A DNA stretch of 28,028 bases from JBBDWJ01 sp040902925. GTDB lineage: Bacteria > Acidobacteriota > Terriglobia > Bryobacterales > UBA6623. Shown here piece by piece: positions 15,974 through 23,714 of this stretch. The notes beneath the pieces are model-generated. The model did not search any database, was not told where the DNA came from, and worked only from the letters and a program-made list of their open reading frames with translations. Numbering within the stretch: position 1 is the first letter of the stretch; each line of letters begins with the position of its first letter. The stretch lies in the NCBI GenBank assembly GCA_040902925.1, contig JBBDWJ010000172.1, forward strand, positions 1-28,028, in the 5' to 3' direction. The position numbers were made by a program, and so were the translations under genes.

Positions 15974-16443
15974 CTACGTGAACAGATCGTACAACAGCTC
16001 TCTGGGGAATTCTGGTTCGTTCAATATCAATAGGTGCTTTTCCTTGCCGTATTCGTCGGCAAACACAACGTTGAGGGCGGCGATCGTGTAGGTCTGCTTG
16101 TGGGCCGGCCCAACCGCTCGTCCAGCAGGCCACGGGTGGACGGCGCCATCGTGGATGACAGCTTCCCCCAACCCGCCGTAGAAGATGGTCTGGAACCGCT
16201 TGATCGCCGCGATCGCATCGTTGCCGCAGATCCCATCGATGGCTAAGGGCGGGTTTCCAGGAACCCCGTAGGACTCGCCTTTCTCTGCGCGGCGCCAGAC
16301 CTTGTTCAGAACAGAAAAAACTGGACGAGAAGCGTGTCAGCGCGCCTGTTGGGTTGGCCGCGCCCGACACCGCCGTCGACCAAGAAACACACCCGCAGCG
16401 GATCGCTGGGGCCGAACCGTCCCAACACCTTGACATGTGGCAT
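15974..16443 (-). pseudogene. Peptidoglycan-binding-like protein gene, frameshifted at a T6 run
   Basis: Reading from ATG 16443, the frame runs 45 codons (MPHVKVLGRFGPSDP..., VDGGVGRGQPNRRADTLL) to TGA 16306-16308. From there another frame continues without a break (NKVWRRAEKGESYG..., AIDGICGNDAIAAIKRFQ) to a stop at 15974. One extra T in the TTTTTT run (complement of 16315-16320) joins the two into one protein of about 156 residues. The IDGICGNDAIAAIKRFQ segment matches the peptidoglycan-binding type 1 pattern. The whole resembles small bacterial proteins of unknown role with a VDGGVGRGQPN N-terminal part. Causes could be a homopolymer base error, true decay, or slippage on the T run. It is convergent with the cytochrome gene, and I see no good ribosome site. 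Confidence 0.6.
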
Positions 16444-16976
16444 AGGAGACTGCGATTTCCATCACGAGTTCTGTCATAGCTGCCCAGATTGGGCTGCCCG
16501 GATCGGCTAGCATATCCAAATCGCAACCGCAGGTCAATGGATGGTCTTTACAGGGCGCCCGCGAACGTTACTCGCAGACCTCGAGCTTGACCAGATATTT
16601 GAAATAGCGGCGTAGGAGACAACTCGGCAACAATCGCCAGGACGTCTTTTCGAATCGGCAAGCCGACCAGCCAGGACTACCGAAGCCGACAGGCGTATCT
16701 AACTCGAAATGCCTTGCGCCGAGATGCGGCTCGGCCGCACCGGTCTGCCCGGTTGGCTCCGGATGAGGATGTTACGGTTTCGTAGCTTCGAAATCGAGCA
16801 GCGAGCTCGAGAGCGGGTCGCTTTCATGGGCAGCGATGCTGGTCCATTTACAATAACTTCGAGAGCCCGGGTTGGCCCTGTGGGAATCAGGGTTTTCGAC
16901 GTACGTGGCGCAAGAACCAAAGACGTCGCCCCGGAGGGTAGAGCAGGGAAGAAGCAGGAGCAGGACGGAACGAATC
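16444..16976. other. Spacer of 533 bases, no supported gene
   Basis: A minus-strand frame starting at 16537 (MTCGCDLDMLADP...) runs into the frameshifted gene but has no family character. The plus-strand frame open from 16872 is only a leader to the enolase-family start at 16977. I see no repeats or clear promoter. Low, mixed coding potential suggests decayed sequence. Confidence 0.4.
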
Positions 16977-18260
16977 ATGGAACGACGAAATTTTCTCAAA
17001 ATGACCGCGGGCGCCGGTGCGCTTTCGCTTTCCTCGGCGTGCAGTTCGCCAACGGACGCATCCAATGCGGCCGCATCCAAAGCGTCCGCGGCCGCCGCCG
17101 GCCCGACAGCCGAGGAACTCGATCAGGCTGCCGCCCGGCCCGTGCTGAAGGTCGAAGGGATGACTTCGCCCGTCATCATCGATTCGATCCGGCTGCTCCG
17201 CAAGGATCGCGATTATTTCATACACGTGCGGTCCAAAGACGGCGCGGAGGGCATCTCGCTCGACAACGGGCGGGCGGAGGACTTTCACCCCATCCTCAAT
17301 CAGTCGATCATTCCCTTCTTCATCGGCAAGGATGCTCGCGACCTCGAAACGCATCTGTGGGAGCTCTATCGCTACCAGAGCAACTACAAGCTTCAGGGCC
17401 TCGCGTTTTGGAGCGCGCACGCCTGGGTGGAGTTCGCCATTCTCGATATGCTCGGGCGCATTGCGAAGAAATCGATGGGGCAGCTTTTCGGCGACATCGT
17501 GCGGCAGGAAGTTCCTTTTTATGTCGCCAGCGGCCGCCGCGATACGACGCCTCCCGAGGAGATCGAGTACCTGCAGAGCCTCATCGAAGAAACCGGGGCC
17601 AAGGCCATCAAATTTCGTTTGGGCGGCCGCATGAGCAGGAACGCTGACGCCCTCCCGGGCCGGACCACAACGCTCGTCCCGCTGACTCGAAAAACTTTCG
17701 GCGACGCCATAGCTCTTCACGGCGACGCCAACAGTTCGTATGACCCTGAGCACGGCATCGAGATCGGCCGCCTGCTCGAAGAAAATAAATTCCTGCACTA
17801 CGAAGAACCCTGCCCGTTTGATGACCTGGAGGCGACCAAGAAAGTCACCGACGCGCTGACGATTCATGTCGCGGGCGGCGAACAGGAGTTTAGCCAGAAC
17901 CGCTTCCGCTGGATGATTCAAAACCGCGGCGTGGATATCGTGCAACCCGACCTGCACTACTACGGCGGCATGATTCGCTCGATACGCGTTGCCAACATGG
18001 CCGCGCTGGCCAAGATGCCCACCACCGTGCATCTCTCCGGGGGGTTCTCGTTCGTCTACACGCTGCACTTTGCCGCCTGCGTTCCCGATGTCGGTCCCTA
18101 TCAGGAATACAAACAGGGCGTCAAACGCTACGGCGACTGGTTCGATCCGCACCTCGAAATCAAGGACGGAGCTTTGATCATCCCGCGAGGGCCCGGAGTA
18201 GGAATCAAAGACATCCAGAGCGTTATCAAAGGGGCGACTGAGCCGTTCCAGGTGACCTAG
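16977..18260 (+). CDS. Tat-exported enolase-superfamily (mandelate racemase/dehydratase-like) protein
   Basis: The 427-residue protein starts with a twin-arginine signal (MERRNFLKMTAGAGALSLSSAC). Cys22 in SSAC may carry a lipid anchor, followed by an Ala/Ser linker. The enolase-superfamily barrel shows metal ligands Asp250 (LHGDANSSYD), Glu276/277 (HYEEPCP) and Glu302 (AGGEQE), plus the His-Asp dyad of the mandelate racemase subgroup: Asp325 in QPDLHYYGG and His352 in TVHLSGG. The usual K-x-K on the second strand is Lys212-x-Arg214 (IKFRLGG), so one catalytic base is altered. Members abstract the alpha proton of acid sugars or mandelate; most are cytoplasmic, so export is unusual. ATG 16977 was chosen for the Tat signal (GGACGGA upstream). 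The frame is open to 16872 without Tat logic. The substrate is unknown, probably a sugar acid. Confidence 0.85.
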   Translation: MERRNFLKMTAGAGALSLSSACSSPTDASNAAASKASAAAAGPTAEELDQAAARPVLKVEGMTSPVIIDSIRLLRKDRDYFIHVRSKDGAEGISLDNGRAEDFHPILNQSIIPFFIGKDARDLETHLWELYRYQSNYKLQGLAFWSAHAWVEFAILDMLGRIAKKSMGQLFGDIVRQEVPFYVASGRRDTTPPEEIEYLQSLIEETGAKAIKFRLGGRMSRNADALPGRTTTLVPLTRKTFGDAIALHGDANSSYDPEHGIEIGRLLEENKFLHYEEPCPFDDLEATKKVTDALTIHVAGGEQEFSQNRFRWMIQNRGVDIVQPDLHYYGGMIRSIRVANMAALAKMPTTVHLSGGFSFVYTLHFAACVPDVGPYQEYKQGVKRYGDWFDPHLEIKDGALIIPRGPGVGIKDIQSVIKGATEPFQVT

Positions 18261-18305
18261 GGTCAACCCCGGCCTTTCGGACCCGGCCCCTGGGGAATGC
18301 CGTGG

Positions 18306-18320
18306 CCGGCTGGCAGCCGG
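18306..18320. terminator. GC-rich hairpin after the enolase-family gene
   Basis: ccggct (18306-18311) and agccgg (18315-18320) form a perfect 6-bp stem with loop ggc, 45 bases after the stop at 18260. With no T tract, terminator function is only suggested by position. Confidence 0.35.
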
Positions 18321-18510
18321 TGGAAAGCGCGGGGCGACTCCTGGCATCAACGTTGTGGGGGCAAGCCCCGGCCTGTTCACGGCCAAGGCAGCCGCAAGGG
18401 ACTAACGTCCGCCCGGCACATTTTAGCCGACGGCCCTCTCTCCCAGGAAACCTCTCGGAGATATGCTATGCTCGGTCGGATACCTGGACACTCGGAAATT
18501 AGGCTGGTAA

Positions 18511-19132
18511 ATGAGAACCTTCATCGCGTTTGCTGTGGCTGTTCTGTTTCCCCATTTTCTCTCCGCCGCCCCGATCGTGGGAACGCCGTACCCGGCCCTC
18601 AACCCCGTTTTCGGCACTTTGATCGACTTTGACGATCAGGCGTCGGGGACGCTGATTGGAGCTCTGGACTACCTGGGGCTGGGCCTGGCCTCGATCACAG
18701 AGACCGAGGGTGTTGGTATCTTTGCTCGATACGGCGGAAGCCAAAGCCCGCCGAACTATATTGGAACCGGTACGACAGGTGAACGAGGCACGGATGCAAA
18801 TCTGGGTTGGGATGGCACGATCTTGTTTGAGTTCGTCAACCCAGCCAGCATGGTCGGCATCGGGATTGCGAACTCCTCCGGCGGACCCGAGACCATGAGT
18901 ATCTTCGATGCCAGCTTTGCTCTGCTGGACTCCGGCGCCGGCCCGGCTGGTGGTAACTCGTACGCCTATTTCTCGCGGCCCTCGTTCGACATCAAGTATT
19001 TTCAGGTGACGGGTGACTTCTTCGCGCTGGATGATCTGCGCGACAACACCTGTTCCCGAACCGGGCACGGTGGTGTTCCTCATGAGCGGGCTCGCCGCGG
19101 TGGCGCTGCTAAAACGCCACAAGCGGAGCTAG
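18511..19132 (+). pseudogene. PEP-CTERM secreted protein with its sorting signal one frame off
   Basis: From ATG 18511 a signal peptide (about 1-20) and a beta-rich, Gly/Ser-rich body of roughly 176 residues read well up to ALDDLR near 19041. That frame then becomes Arg-rich and runs on antisense into the next gene. In the next frame the expected ending appears at once: PVPEPGTVVFLMSGLAAVAL followed by LKRHKRS and TAG 19130-19132. This is a PEP-CTERM motif, membrane helix and basic tail. Moving between the frames needs one base removed (or two added) around 19041-19050. PEP-CTERM proteins are exported, cut and sorted by exosortase, usually with exopolysaccharide. A base error or a real mutation that would release the protein are both possible. 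No exosortase gene lies in the window. Confidence 0.8.
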
Positions 19133-19160
19133 CCTCACGGCGTCAGATATACCAGGAGGG

Positions 19161-19195
19161 GGACAGCCTTCGAACTGTCCGCTACGGCATCGTAG
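19161..19195. terminator. Two small hairpins between convergent genes
   Basis: ggacag/ctgtcc (19161-19166 with 19175-19180) and ctacg/cgtag (19182-19186 with 19191-19195) form adjacent short stems between the PEP-CTERM gene and the carboxylesterase, where terminators would be expected. They are weak and lack T tracts. Confidence 0.3.
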
Positions 19196-19220
19196 AACTC
19201 TGGAAGCGTCGCCTCGTGCC

Positions 19221-20108
19221 CTATCGCTGCTGCAGCACTTCGTCTAAAAACTCGAATAGAACTTTTGTTGCCTCGTCGCCGGGCAGGCCTAGCTCGGCAT
19301 CGAGCGTCGTGTGGTTTTTGCCCTTGGCTGGAAAGACCTTTGCCGGCACGCCTGCTCCATCGAGCGCTTTGGCGAGCCGTTGCGACTGCACATCGGTTTC
19401 CGGGCAACAAGGCGAACCAGCACTTCCGCGCTGCATTGCCGCACCCTTCGGATCGGCGACGTGGAGGATCAGGAATGGCGGGATGTTCTTCCCCTTCGCG
19501 ATGTGGGTCACCGCCGACAAGTCCTTCTGGCTTGCGGCGTCTCCGAATTTCATGGTGAAGCTTTCGGCCCGCCGTTGTTCCACGCTTTGAATCTGCATCG
19601 GCACGTCGTAGGCGTCGCCGTCGACCGGCACGCAGCCTTTGAGAATCGCAAGCGATAGCCCTTCCGCCTTCAAATACTTGTCGTCAGTGCAAACCAACGC
19701 CGTCAGACTGGCCCCGGCGGAATGGCCCATGAGGAACATCGTGTCCGGATCGCCGCCGTAACTGCTGGCGTGATCGTGGCTCCAGCGGATCGCCTTCGCC
19801 ACGTCTTGCGCGATCTGCTTCATGGTCACGTTGGGAATGAAACGGTAGTTGATGGAGACAAAGACGGAGCCGCGCTCGACGAAGGTCCATGGCTTGGTGG
19901 CCACGTCGGATTTATCGCCTCTTTGCCAGCCGCCGCCATGAATCCAGACGACGACCGGATTGTTTTTGCTTTCCGTCGAGTTGTAGACGTCGAGCGTGTG
20001 ACGGTGTTCGTGGGGCTCGACGTAGGCCAGACCACGGTGGATCCTGGGTTCGGCGGCGAACGCTGTTGAACAAAGCATGAGCAGGGTAAGGCTGAGTGGT
20101 GCGCGCAT
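19221..20108 (-). CDS. Secreted carboxylesterase/lipase-like alpha/beta hydrolase
   Basis: The 295-residue protein has a signal peptide cut after AFA (residue 18). The hydrolase fold has the oxyanion motif HGGGW (57-61), typical of hormone-sensitive-lipase/BD-FAE-like esterases, nucleophile Ser130 in GHSAG, probable acid Asp219 in LHVAD and His266 in KNHTT. It should cleave small esters outside the cytoplasm. Residues about 220-236 (with GSAGSPCC) look like an insertion after the catalytic Asp; relatives as I recall them go from VAD almost directly to the QSQRLA helix. ATG 20108 is followed at once by the signal peptide, though no strong ribosome site is visible. The gene is convergent with the PEP-CTERM gene and stands alone. 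Confidence 0.87.
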   Translation of the reverse strand: MRAPLSLTLLMLCSTAFAAEPRIHRGLAYVEPHEHRHTLDVYNSTESKNNPVVVWIHGGGWQRGDKSDVATKPWTFVERGSVFVSINYRFIPNVTMKQIAQDVAKAIRWSHDHASSYGGDPDTMFLMGHSAGASLTALVCTDDKYLKAEGLSLAILKGCVPVDGDAYDVPMQIQSVEQRRAESFTMKFGDAASQKDLSAVTHIAKGKNIPPFLILHVADPKGAAMQRGSAGSPCCPETDVQSQRLAKALDGAGVPAKVFPAKGKNHTTLDAELGLPGDEATKVLFEFLDEVLQQR

Positions 20109-20712
20109 GGTAGCTGATTATAGGCCGAATCGCGGTGCCTCTTGGGATTGCCGGCCCGCCTTCTACGGAGAGACGCCGCAACCACGTCGAAACACTCAGC
20201 CACGGGGCTTCAGGTTCTGGTGGCGCCCCCTTGCTGGCTGCAAATACGCCTTCATGAACGGGAGCTGTCCGCAGCGGGATTTCAGTCCGCGCTGCGTGCC
20301 GGTTTCGGGTGCGGTGAGCGGCGCCGGTCAGTGATCTGCCGGCGTGGTCGATCTCCAAATTCGGCAACGGGTTTGGCCGTAAACTTCCTTGCCTTTGCGG
20401 CGGAAGTGGATGTACTATTACGGCACCGCACACCTTGACCGGAGATTCCAGTAGCGCGGTCGCGCCAGGCTTATACCTTAGGAAGCGCCAAGGAGATGGG
20501 ATCAGTAAGCGCCGTCATTGACGCCTTACTCAAGGGCCAATGAATCCTGCCAGGAAGCTAAGCGCAACTCGCGGACTGCCACTGAGACTCAGTGACTCCG
20601 CGAAGGGCCTATGCGAAAGATCCCGTATATCGCGCCCGCGGCCAATTGCGGTAAAGCTTTCTCCAGGACAGTCCAATAGCGGTTCTAAGCTCGGGCGATA
20701 GGACAGGTGCGC
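20109..20712. other. Spacer of about 600 bases with several palindromes
   Basis: No gene is supported; the long minus-strand frame here (to 20433) is Arg/Pro/His-rich. Seen instead are a hairpin cgcagcg/cgctgcg (20270-20276 and 20290-20296) around ggatttcagtcc, a small palindrome cgtca-t-tgacg near 20514, and cactga-gac-tcagtg near 20579. The first resembles GC-rich dispersed palindromes common in Acidobacteriota. I cannot tell repeats from regulatory sites. Confidence 0.4.
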
Positions 20713-22005
20713 ATGGAACGAGTTTTCGTCAGTTACAGCCGCCATAACCTCGATGTGATCACTCAACTGATTCAGGATCTGAAAGCGGTTGGTATTGAGG
20801 CTTGGCATGACGAGACGCTTACTGGCGGTCAGCGCTGGTGGGACAATATTCTCTCCAACATCCGTGACTGCAGAGTTTTCGTCTTCAGCCTCTCGCCGGA
20901 ATCCTTGGACTCGGAGGCCTGTAGAAGCGAGTTGAGTTACGCGACGCAACTGGGCAGAACGATCCTTCCTGTGCTGGTTGTGGATGGCGTAAACATCAAC
21001 CTGCTGCCACCTCCGCTCAACGAAATCCAGGTCACCGATTACAGGCGGCTCGACAAGGAGGCGGCGTTCGCGCTGGTTAAGGCGATCAACACGTCGCCCA
21101 TCGCCGCAGCGTTGCCCGACCCCCTTCCGCCCGCGCCTGCCGTGCCCGTTTCGTATCTGAGCAATCTAAAAGAGCGGATCGATACGAGCGCGCCATTGAG
21201 CTCCCAAGAGCAGATTGCACTTCTGTTTGAACTCGAAGCGGGGCTCAGGGAGGGCCGTTCTCACGCCGAGATTCGCGATCTGCTGCTGCGCCTGAAGCGG
21301 CGCGACGACCTGCTTGCCAAAGTTGCGACTAAGGTCGATGCGGCGCTGAAGAGCCTGGAAGACAACCCGCCGATTCCCAATCGAGAGCACGCCGCATTCG
21401 GCGCGAAGGGGTCTAAGCCGCCCGCCCAAGAGCCGAGACCGGCCGCGTATCGCCCCGCCCCCGAGCCGAGCCCGGTCTACCATCCTGACCACCAGCCCGA
21501 AGCCGCGTCGGAACCGAGGTTCTGCGGGCAGTGCGGCGCGCAGATGGCCGCGGGCTCCAGGTTCTGTGCCTCTTGCGGCGCTTCTCTTCCGGAACAGGGC
21601 CCGCAGCAGGCGCCCCGCGCGGCGAAGACTCGCAGATACGCCCTCGCGGCCAGCGAAGGCCCGCGGCTCATTGCCGATGTCAAGACCTGGCTTGACGGCC
21701 AGGGCTTCGATTCGCAGCAGTTGCCGACCGAAACGCAAGGGGTGCTGCTCCAGATCAAGAAGCGCGGCGGATGGCGCGATTTCGTCGGCATGTCCACTTC
21801 CCTCAACGTCGTTTTCTATCAGTCGGAGGATTCTCTAACGGTTGAGATCGGGGCGGGGAAATGGATTGACAAAGCCGCCGGGGGCGCCGTAGGCATGTTC
21901 CTGCTGTGGCCGCTGGCGTTTACGGCCGGCTTCGGCGCCTGGCAGCAAATCAAAATGCCCGACAAAGTCTTCGAGTTCATCGGCGGCCGGTTGATGTACA
22001 AGTAA
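20713..22005 (+). CDS. TIR-domain protein with zinc ribbon and C-terminal membrane-like domain
   Basis: The 430-residue protein has three parts. Residues 1 to about 130 are a TIR (Toll_2-type) domain: VFVSYSRHN (4-12), a GIEAWHD strand, VFVFSLSPES, and EACRSEL with Glu73 at the position of the NAD-cleaving glutamate in active TIR enzymes. The usual Trp of the WCxxE motif is Ala69. A charged helical part and Pro-rich linker follow (150-265). Then comes a double-CxxC zinc ribbon (Cys271, 274, 285, 288). Last, residues about 315-430 form a compact domain with a hydrophobic stretch (388-408, GGAVGMFLLWPLAFTAGF) seen in other zinc-ribbon proteins. Bacterial TIR proteins act in antiphage NAD depletion or protein interaction. 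I prefer ATG 20713 to GTG 20707. There is no effector or sensor operon, so the role is open. Confidence 0.85.
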   Translation: MERVFVSYSRHNLDVITQLIQDLKAVGIEAWHDETLTGGQRWWDNILSNIRDCRVFVFSLSPESLDSEACRSELSYATQLGRTILPVLVVDGVNINLLPPPLNEIQVTDYRRLDKEAAFALVKAINTSPIAAALPDPLPPAPAVPVSYLSNLKERIDTSAPLSSQEQIALLFELEAGLREGRSHAEIRDLLLRLKRRDDLLAKVATKVDAALKSLEDNPPIPNREHAAFGAKGSKPPAQEPRPAAYRPAPEPSPVYHPDHQPEAASEPRFCGQCGAQMAAGSRFCASCGASLPEQGPQQAPRAAKTRRYALAASEGPRLIADVKTWLDGQGFDSQQLPTETQGVLLQIKKRGGWRDFVGMSTSLNVVFYQSEDSLTVEIGAGKWIDKAAGGAVGMFLLWPLAFTAGFGAWQQIKMPDKVFEFIGGRLMYK

Positions 22006-22254
22006 ATTCGTTTTCGTTTCGCGAGCCAGTATTGAGCGATCTGGAACGAACCGCCGCAAGGATGACTTTTCCGTTCTTCCGCCGGTCCTTCAGCCCCACG
22101 ACTTCTACGTCTTATGCCCGGGCACTCGCCCATCGGCGGCGCGCTTGGCGTACAATCGGCACAAACGCGGGGCGCGGCCGAGCCCGATCCGATTTCTTTC
22201 GCGGCGCGGCGTTAGCCGTTCCACGCAGCGGCTAGGCCGCCCAGGAGACTATCC

Positions 22255-22668
22255 ATGATCAAGAAACTTGTATTAGCACTGGCTATCGCGATGCTCGCGC
22301 TCGTCGCCGCGACTGGCGACAGCTCCTTTACCGTCAAGACTTCCGAGATCGCCTGGCAGGCGGTCGCCATCGACGGCATGCCGGCAGGGCTCCAAGCCCG
22401 CCCGCTACACGAAAACCCGCGCACGAAGATGAGCTCGTCGATCGTGCAGTATCCGAAAGGGTTTCACGAGCCGCGCCACCACCACAACACGTGCGGGCAT
22501 TACATCTACATCCTGAAGGGACGCCTGCAAGCCCCCGGCGGCGATCTGGTGGCGGGCATGTTCACTTACGCCGCGCCCAAGGAGCCTCATGGGCCTTTCA
22601 CCGCTCTCGAGCCGACGGAAATTCTGTTCTACACCGACGGTGCGTTCGATTTCATCGTGGACAAGTAA
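22255..22668 (+). CDS. Exported single-domain cupin
   Basis: The 137-residue protein has an N-terminal hydrophobic signal segment (3-20) and one cupin barrel. The first cupin motif is FHEPRHHHNTCGHYIYILKG, with His75-77 and His82; the usual Glu is replaced by His82. The second motif has His112 in APKEPHGPF. The barrel would bind one metal and a small ligand outside the cytoplasm. AGGAG at 22243-22247 sits seven bases before ATG 22255, a good ribosome site. A second, larger exported cupin follows 126 bases downstream on the same strand, possibly co-transcribed. Related cupins include acetylacetone-cleaving-like and ChrR-like enzymes, but no specific reaction can be assigned. Confidence 0.82.
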   Translation: MIKKLVLALAIAMLALVAATGDSSFTVKTSEIAWQAVAIDGMPAGLQARPLHENPRTKMSSSIVQYPKGFHEPRHHHNTCGHYIYILKGRLQAPGGDLVAGMFTYAAPKEPHGPFTALEPTEILFYTDGAFDFIVDK

Positions 22669-22794
22669 CCCGCTGGCCGGGGCGGCGCGCGGCCTGGAAA
22701 TCGAGCGAGCGTGTTCTGGATTGGCTTAGCCGCGCGAAAAGAGAATGAAGCCATTAGCTATGGCTGGCGCCCGCCATCGGAGGGAGGCTGAACT

Positions 22795-23676
22795 GTGAAG
22801 CGTTTTTGGATAACCTTATTGCTGCTGGCCGTTCCGTTGGCTGTCCCGTTGGCCGCCCGCGACCCGCTTGCAAAACGCATCGTCCACGCCCAGCCGGAAA
22901 CCTATCGCGTTCTTACTGGAGTTCACGCGGGCGCGGGAGAAGTGCGTTTCACGACGCTGTTGCCGGGTTCGGCATTCAGCAGCAACATGCTGTTCGTGCA
23001 TCGCGGCGAGATCCAGCCGAAAAGCGGCATCGGTCATCACGTCCACAGCCACATGGAAGAGATGTTTTTTATTCTCGACAACGAGGCCCAGTTCACGATC
23101 AATGGCCGCACGTCGCAGATCGAAGGGCCTGCCTCGGTCCCCTGCCGCATGAGCAACTCACACGCTATCTATAACCACACTGACCGCCCGACGCAGTGGA
23201 TGAACATCGCTGTCAGCACGCGCAAAGGCAAATATGACGCTTTTGATCTCGGTGACGACCGAGCCGGCGCGCCGCTCGACAGGATTCCGGTATTCATCAG
23301 CGCGCGCTACGACAAGTCTTTGTTGAAGCCCGTCGAAAACCTCGCTGGAGGCCGCGGGACGGTACTCTACCGCAGGGCCCTGGCGCCCGAGGTTTTCTAC
23401 ACGACGTGGTCCTATGTCGATCATCTCGTCCTGCCGTCTGGAACTTCGACCGGCAAGAAAAAGCATCAGGGAGTCGAAGAGTTTTACTACGTCCTCAATG
23501 GCTCCGGCGCCGCGCACGTCAATGACGAAACTGTGCCGTTTGGGAAGGACGACGGCCTGGCGGTCTTGCTCAACGACGTTCACTCGTTCGAGAACACGGG
23601 CGAGTCCGACCTGGAGTTCCTCATTGTCGGAGTCGCGATCGAGAAGTGGAAGCTCGATCCGGTCGCGGAAAAGTAA
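22795..23676 (+). CDS. Exported bicupin
   Basis: The 293-residue protein has a signal peptide (5-20) and two cupin barrels. The first has HHVHSHMEEMFFIL (81-94) with His82, His84/86 and Glu88/89 as candidate metal ligands, and His123 in the second motif. The second has KKKHQGVEEFYYVLNG (221-236) with His224 and Glu228, and His263. The first His of its HxH pair is a Lys, so metal binding there may be weaker or lost. The start GTG 22795 is set by GGAGG at 22783-22787, seven bases upstream. It follows a single cupin gene and ends 38 bases from the convergent DAC-domain gene. Quercetinase, oxalate decarboxylase and germin-like enzymes share the fold; the reaction here is not known. Confidence 0.84.
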   Translation: MKRFWITLLLLAVPLAVPLAARDPLAKRIVHAQPETYRVLTGVHAGAGEVRFTTLLPGSAFSSNMLFVHRGEIQPKSGIGHHVHSHMEEMFFILDNEAQFTINGRTSQIEGPASVPCRMSNSHAIYNHTDRPTQWMNIAVSTRKGKYDAFDLGDDRAGAPLDRIPVFISARYDKSLLKPVENLAGGRGTVLYRRALAPEVFYTTWSYVDHLVLPSGTSTGKKKHQGVEEFYYVLNGSGAAHVNDETVPFGKDDGLAVLLNDVHSFENTGESDLEFLIVGVAIEKWKLDPVAEK

Positions 23677-23714
23677 GTTCACGATTCCCGCGGCATCCTC
23701 AGCCGGTAGTTCCG

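Noticed and set aside
15810..16526. A 238-codon minus-strand frame overlapping the cytochrome gene end
   Set aside because: It is Arg/Cys/Trp-rich without domain pattern. The same bases read in two other frames give the peptidoglycan-binding-like protein.
16887..18386. A 499-codon open frame antisense to the enolase-family gene
   Set aside because: It mirrors the real gene's codon pattern. Its protein has no motif, and the sense strand has a complete family with catalytic residues.
18511..19590. A single 359-residue protein from the PEP-CTERM start to 19590
   Set aside because: After residue about 176 it is Arg/Ser-rich, runs antisense through the carboxylesterase gene and misses the PEP-CTERM ending present in the next frame.
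19912..20433. A 173-codon minus-strand frame upstream of the carboxylesterase
   Set aside because: Its composition (Pro, Arg, His) and overlap with the carboxylesterase 5' end in another frame mark it as chance.
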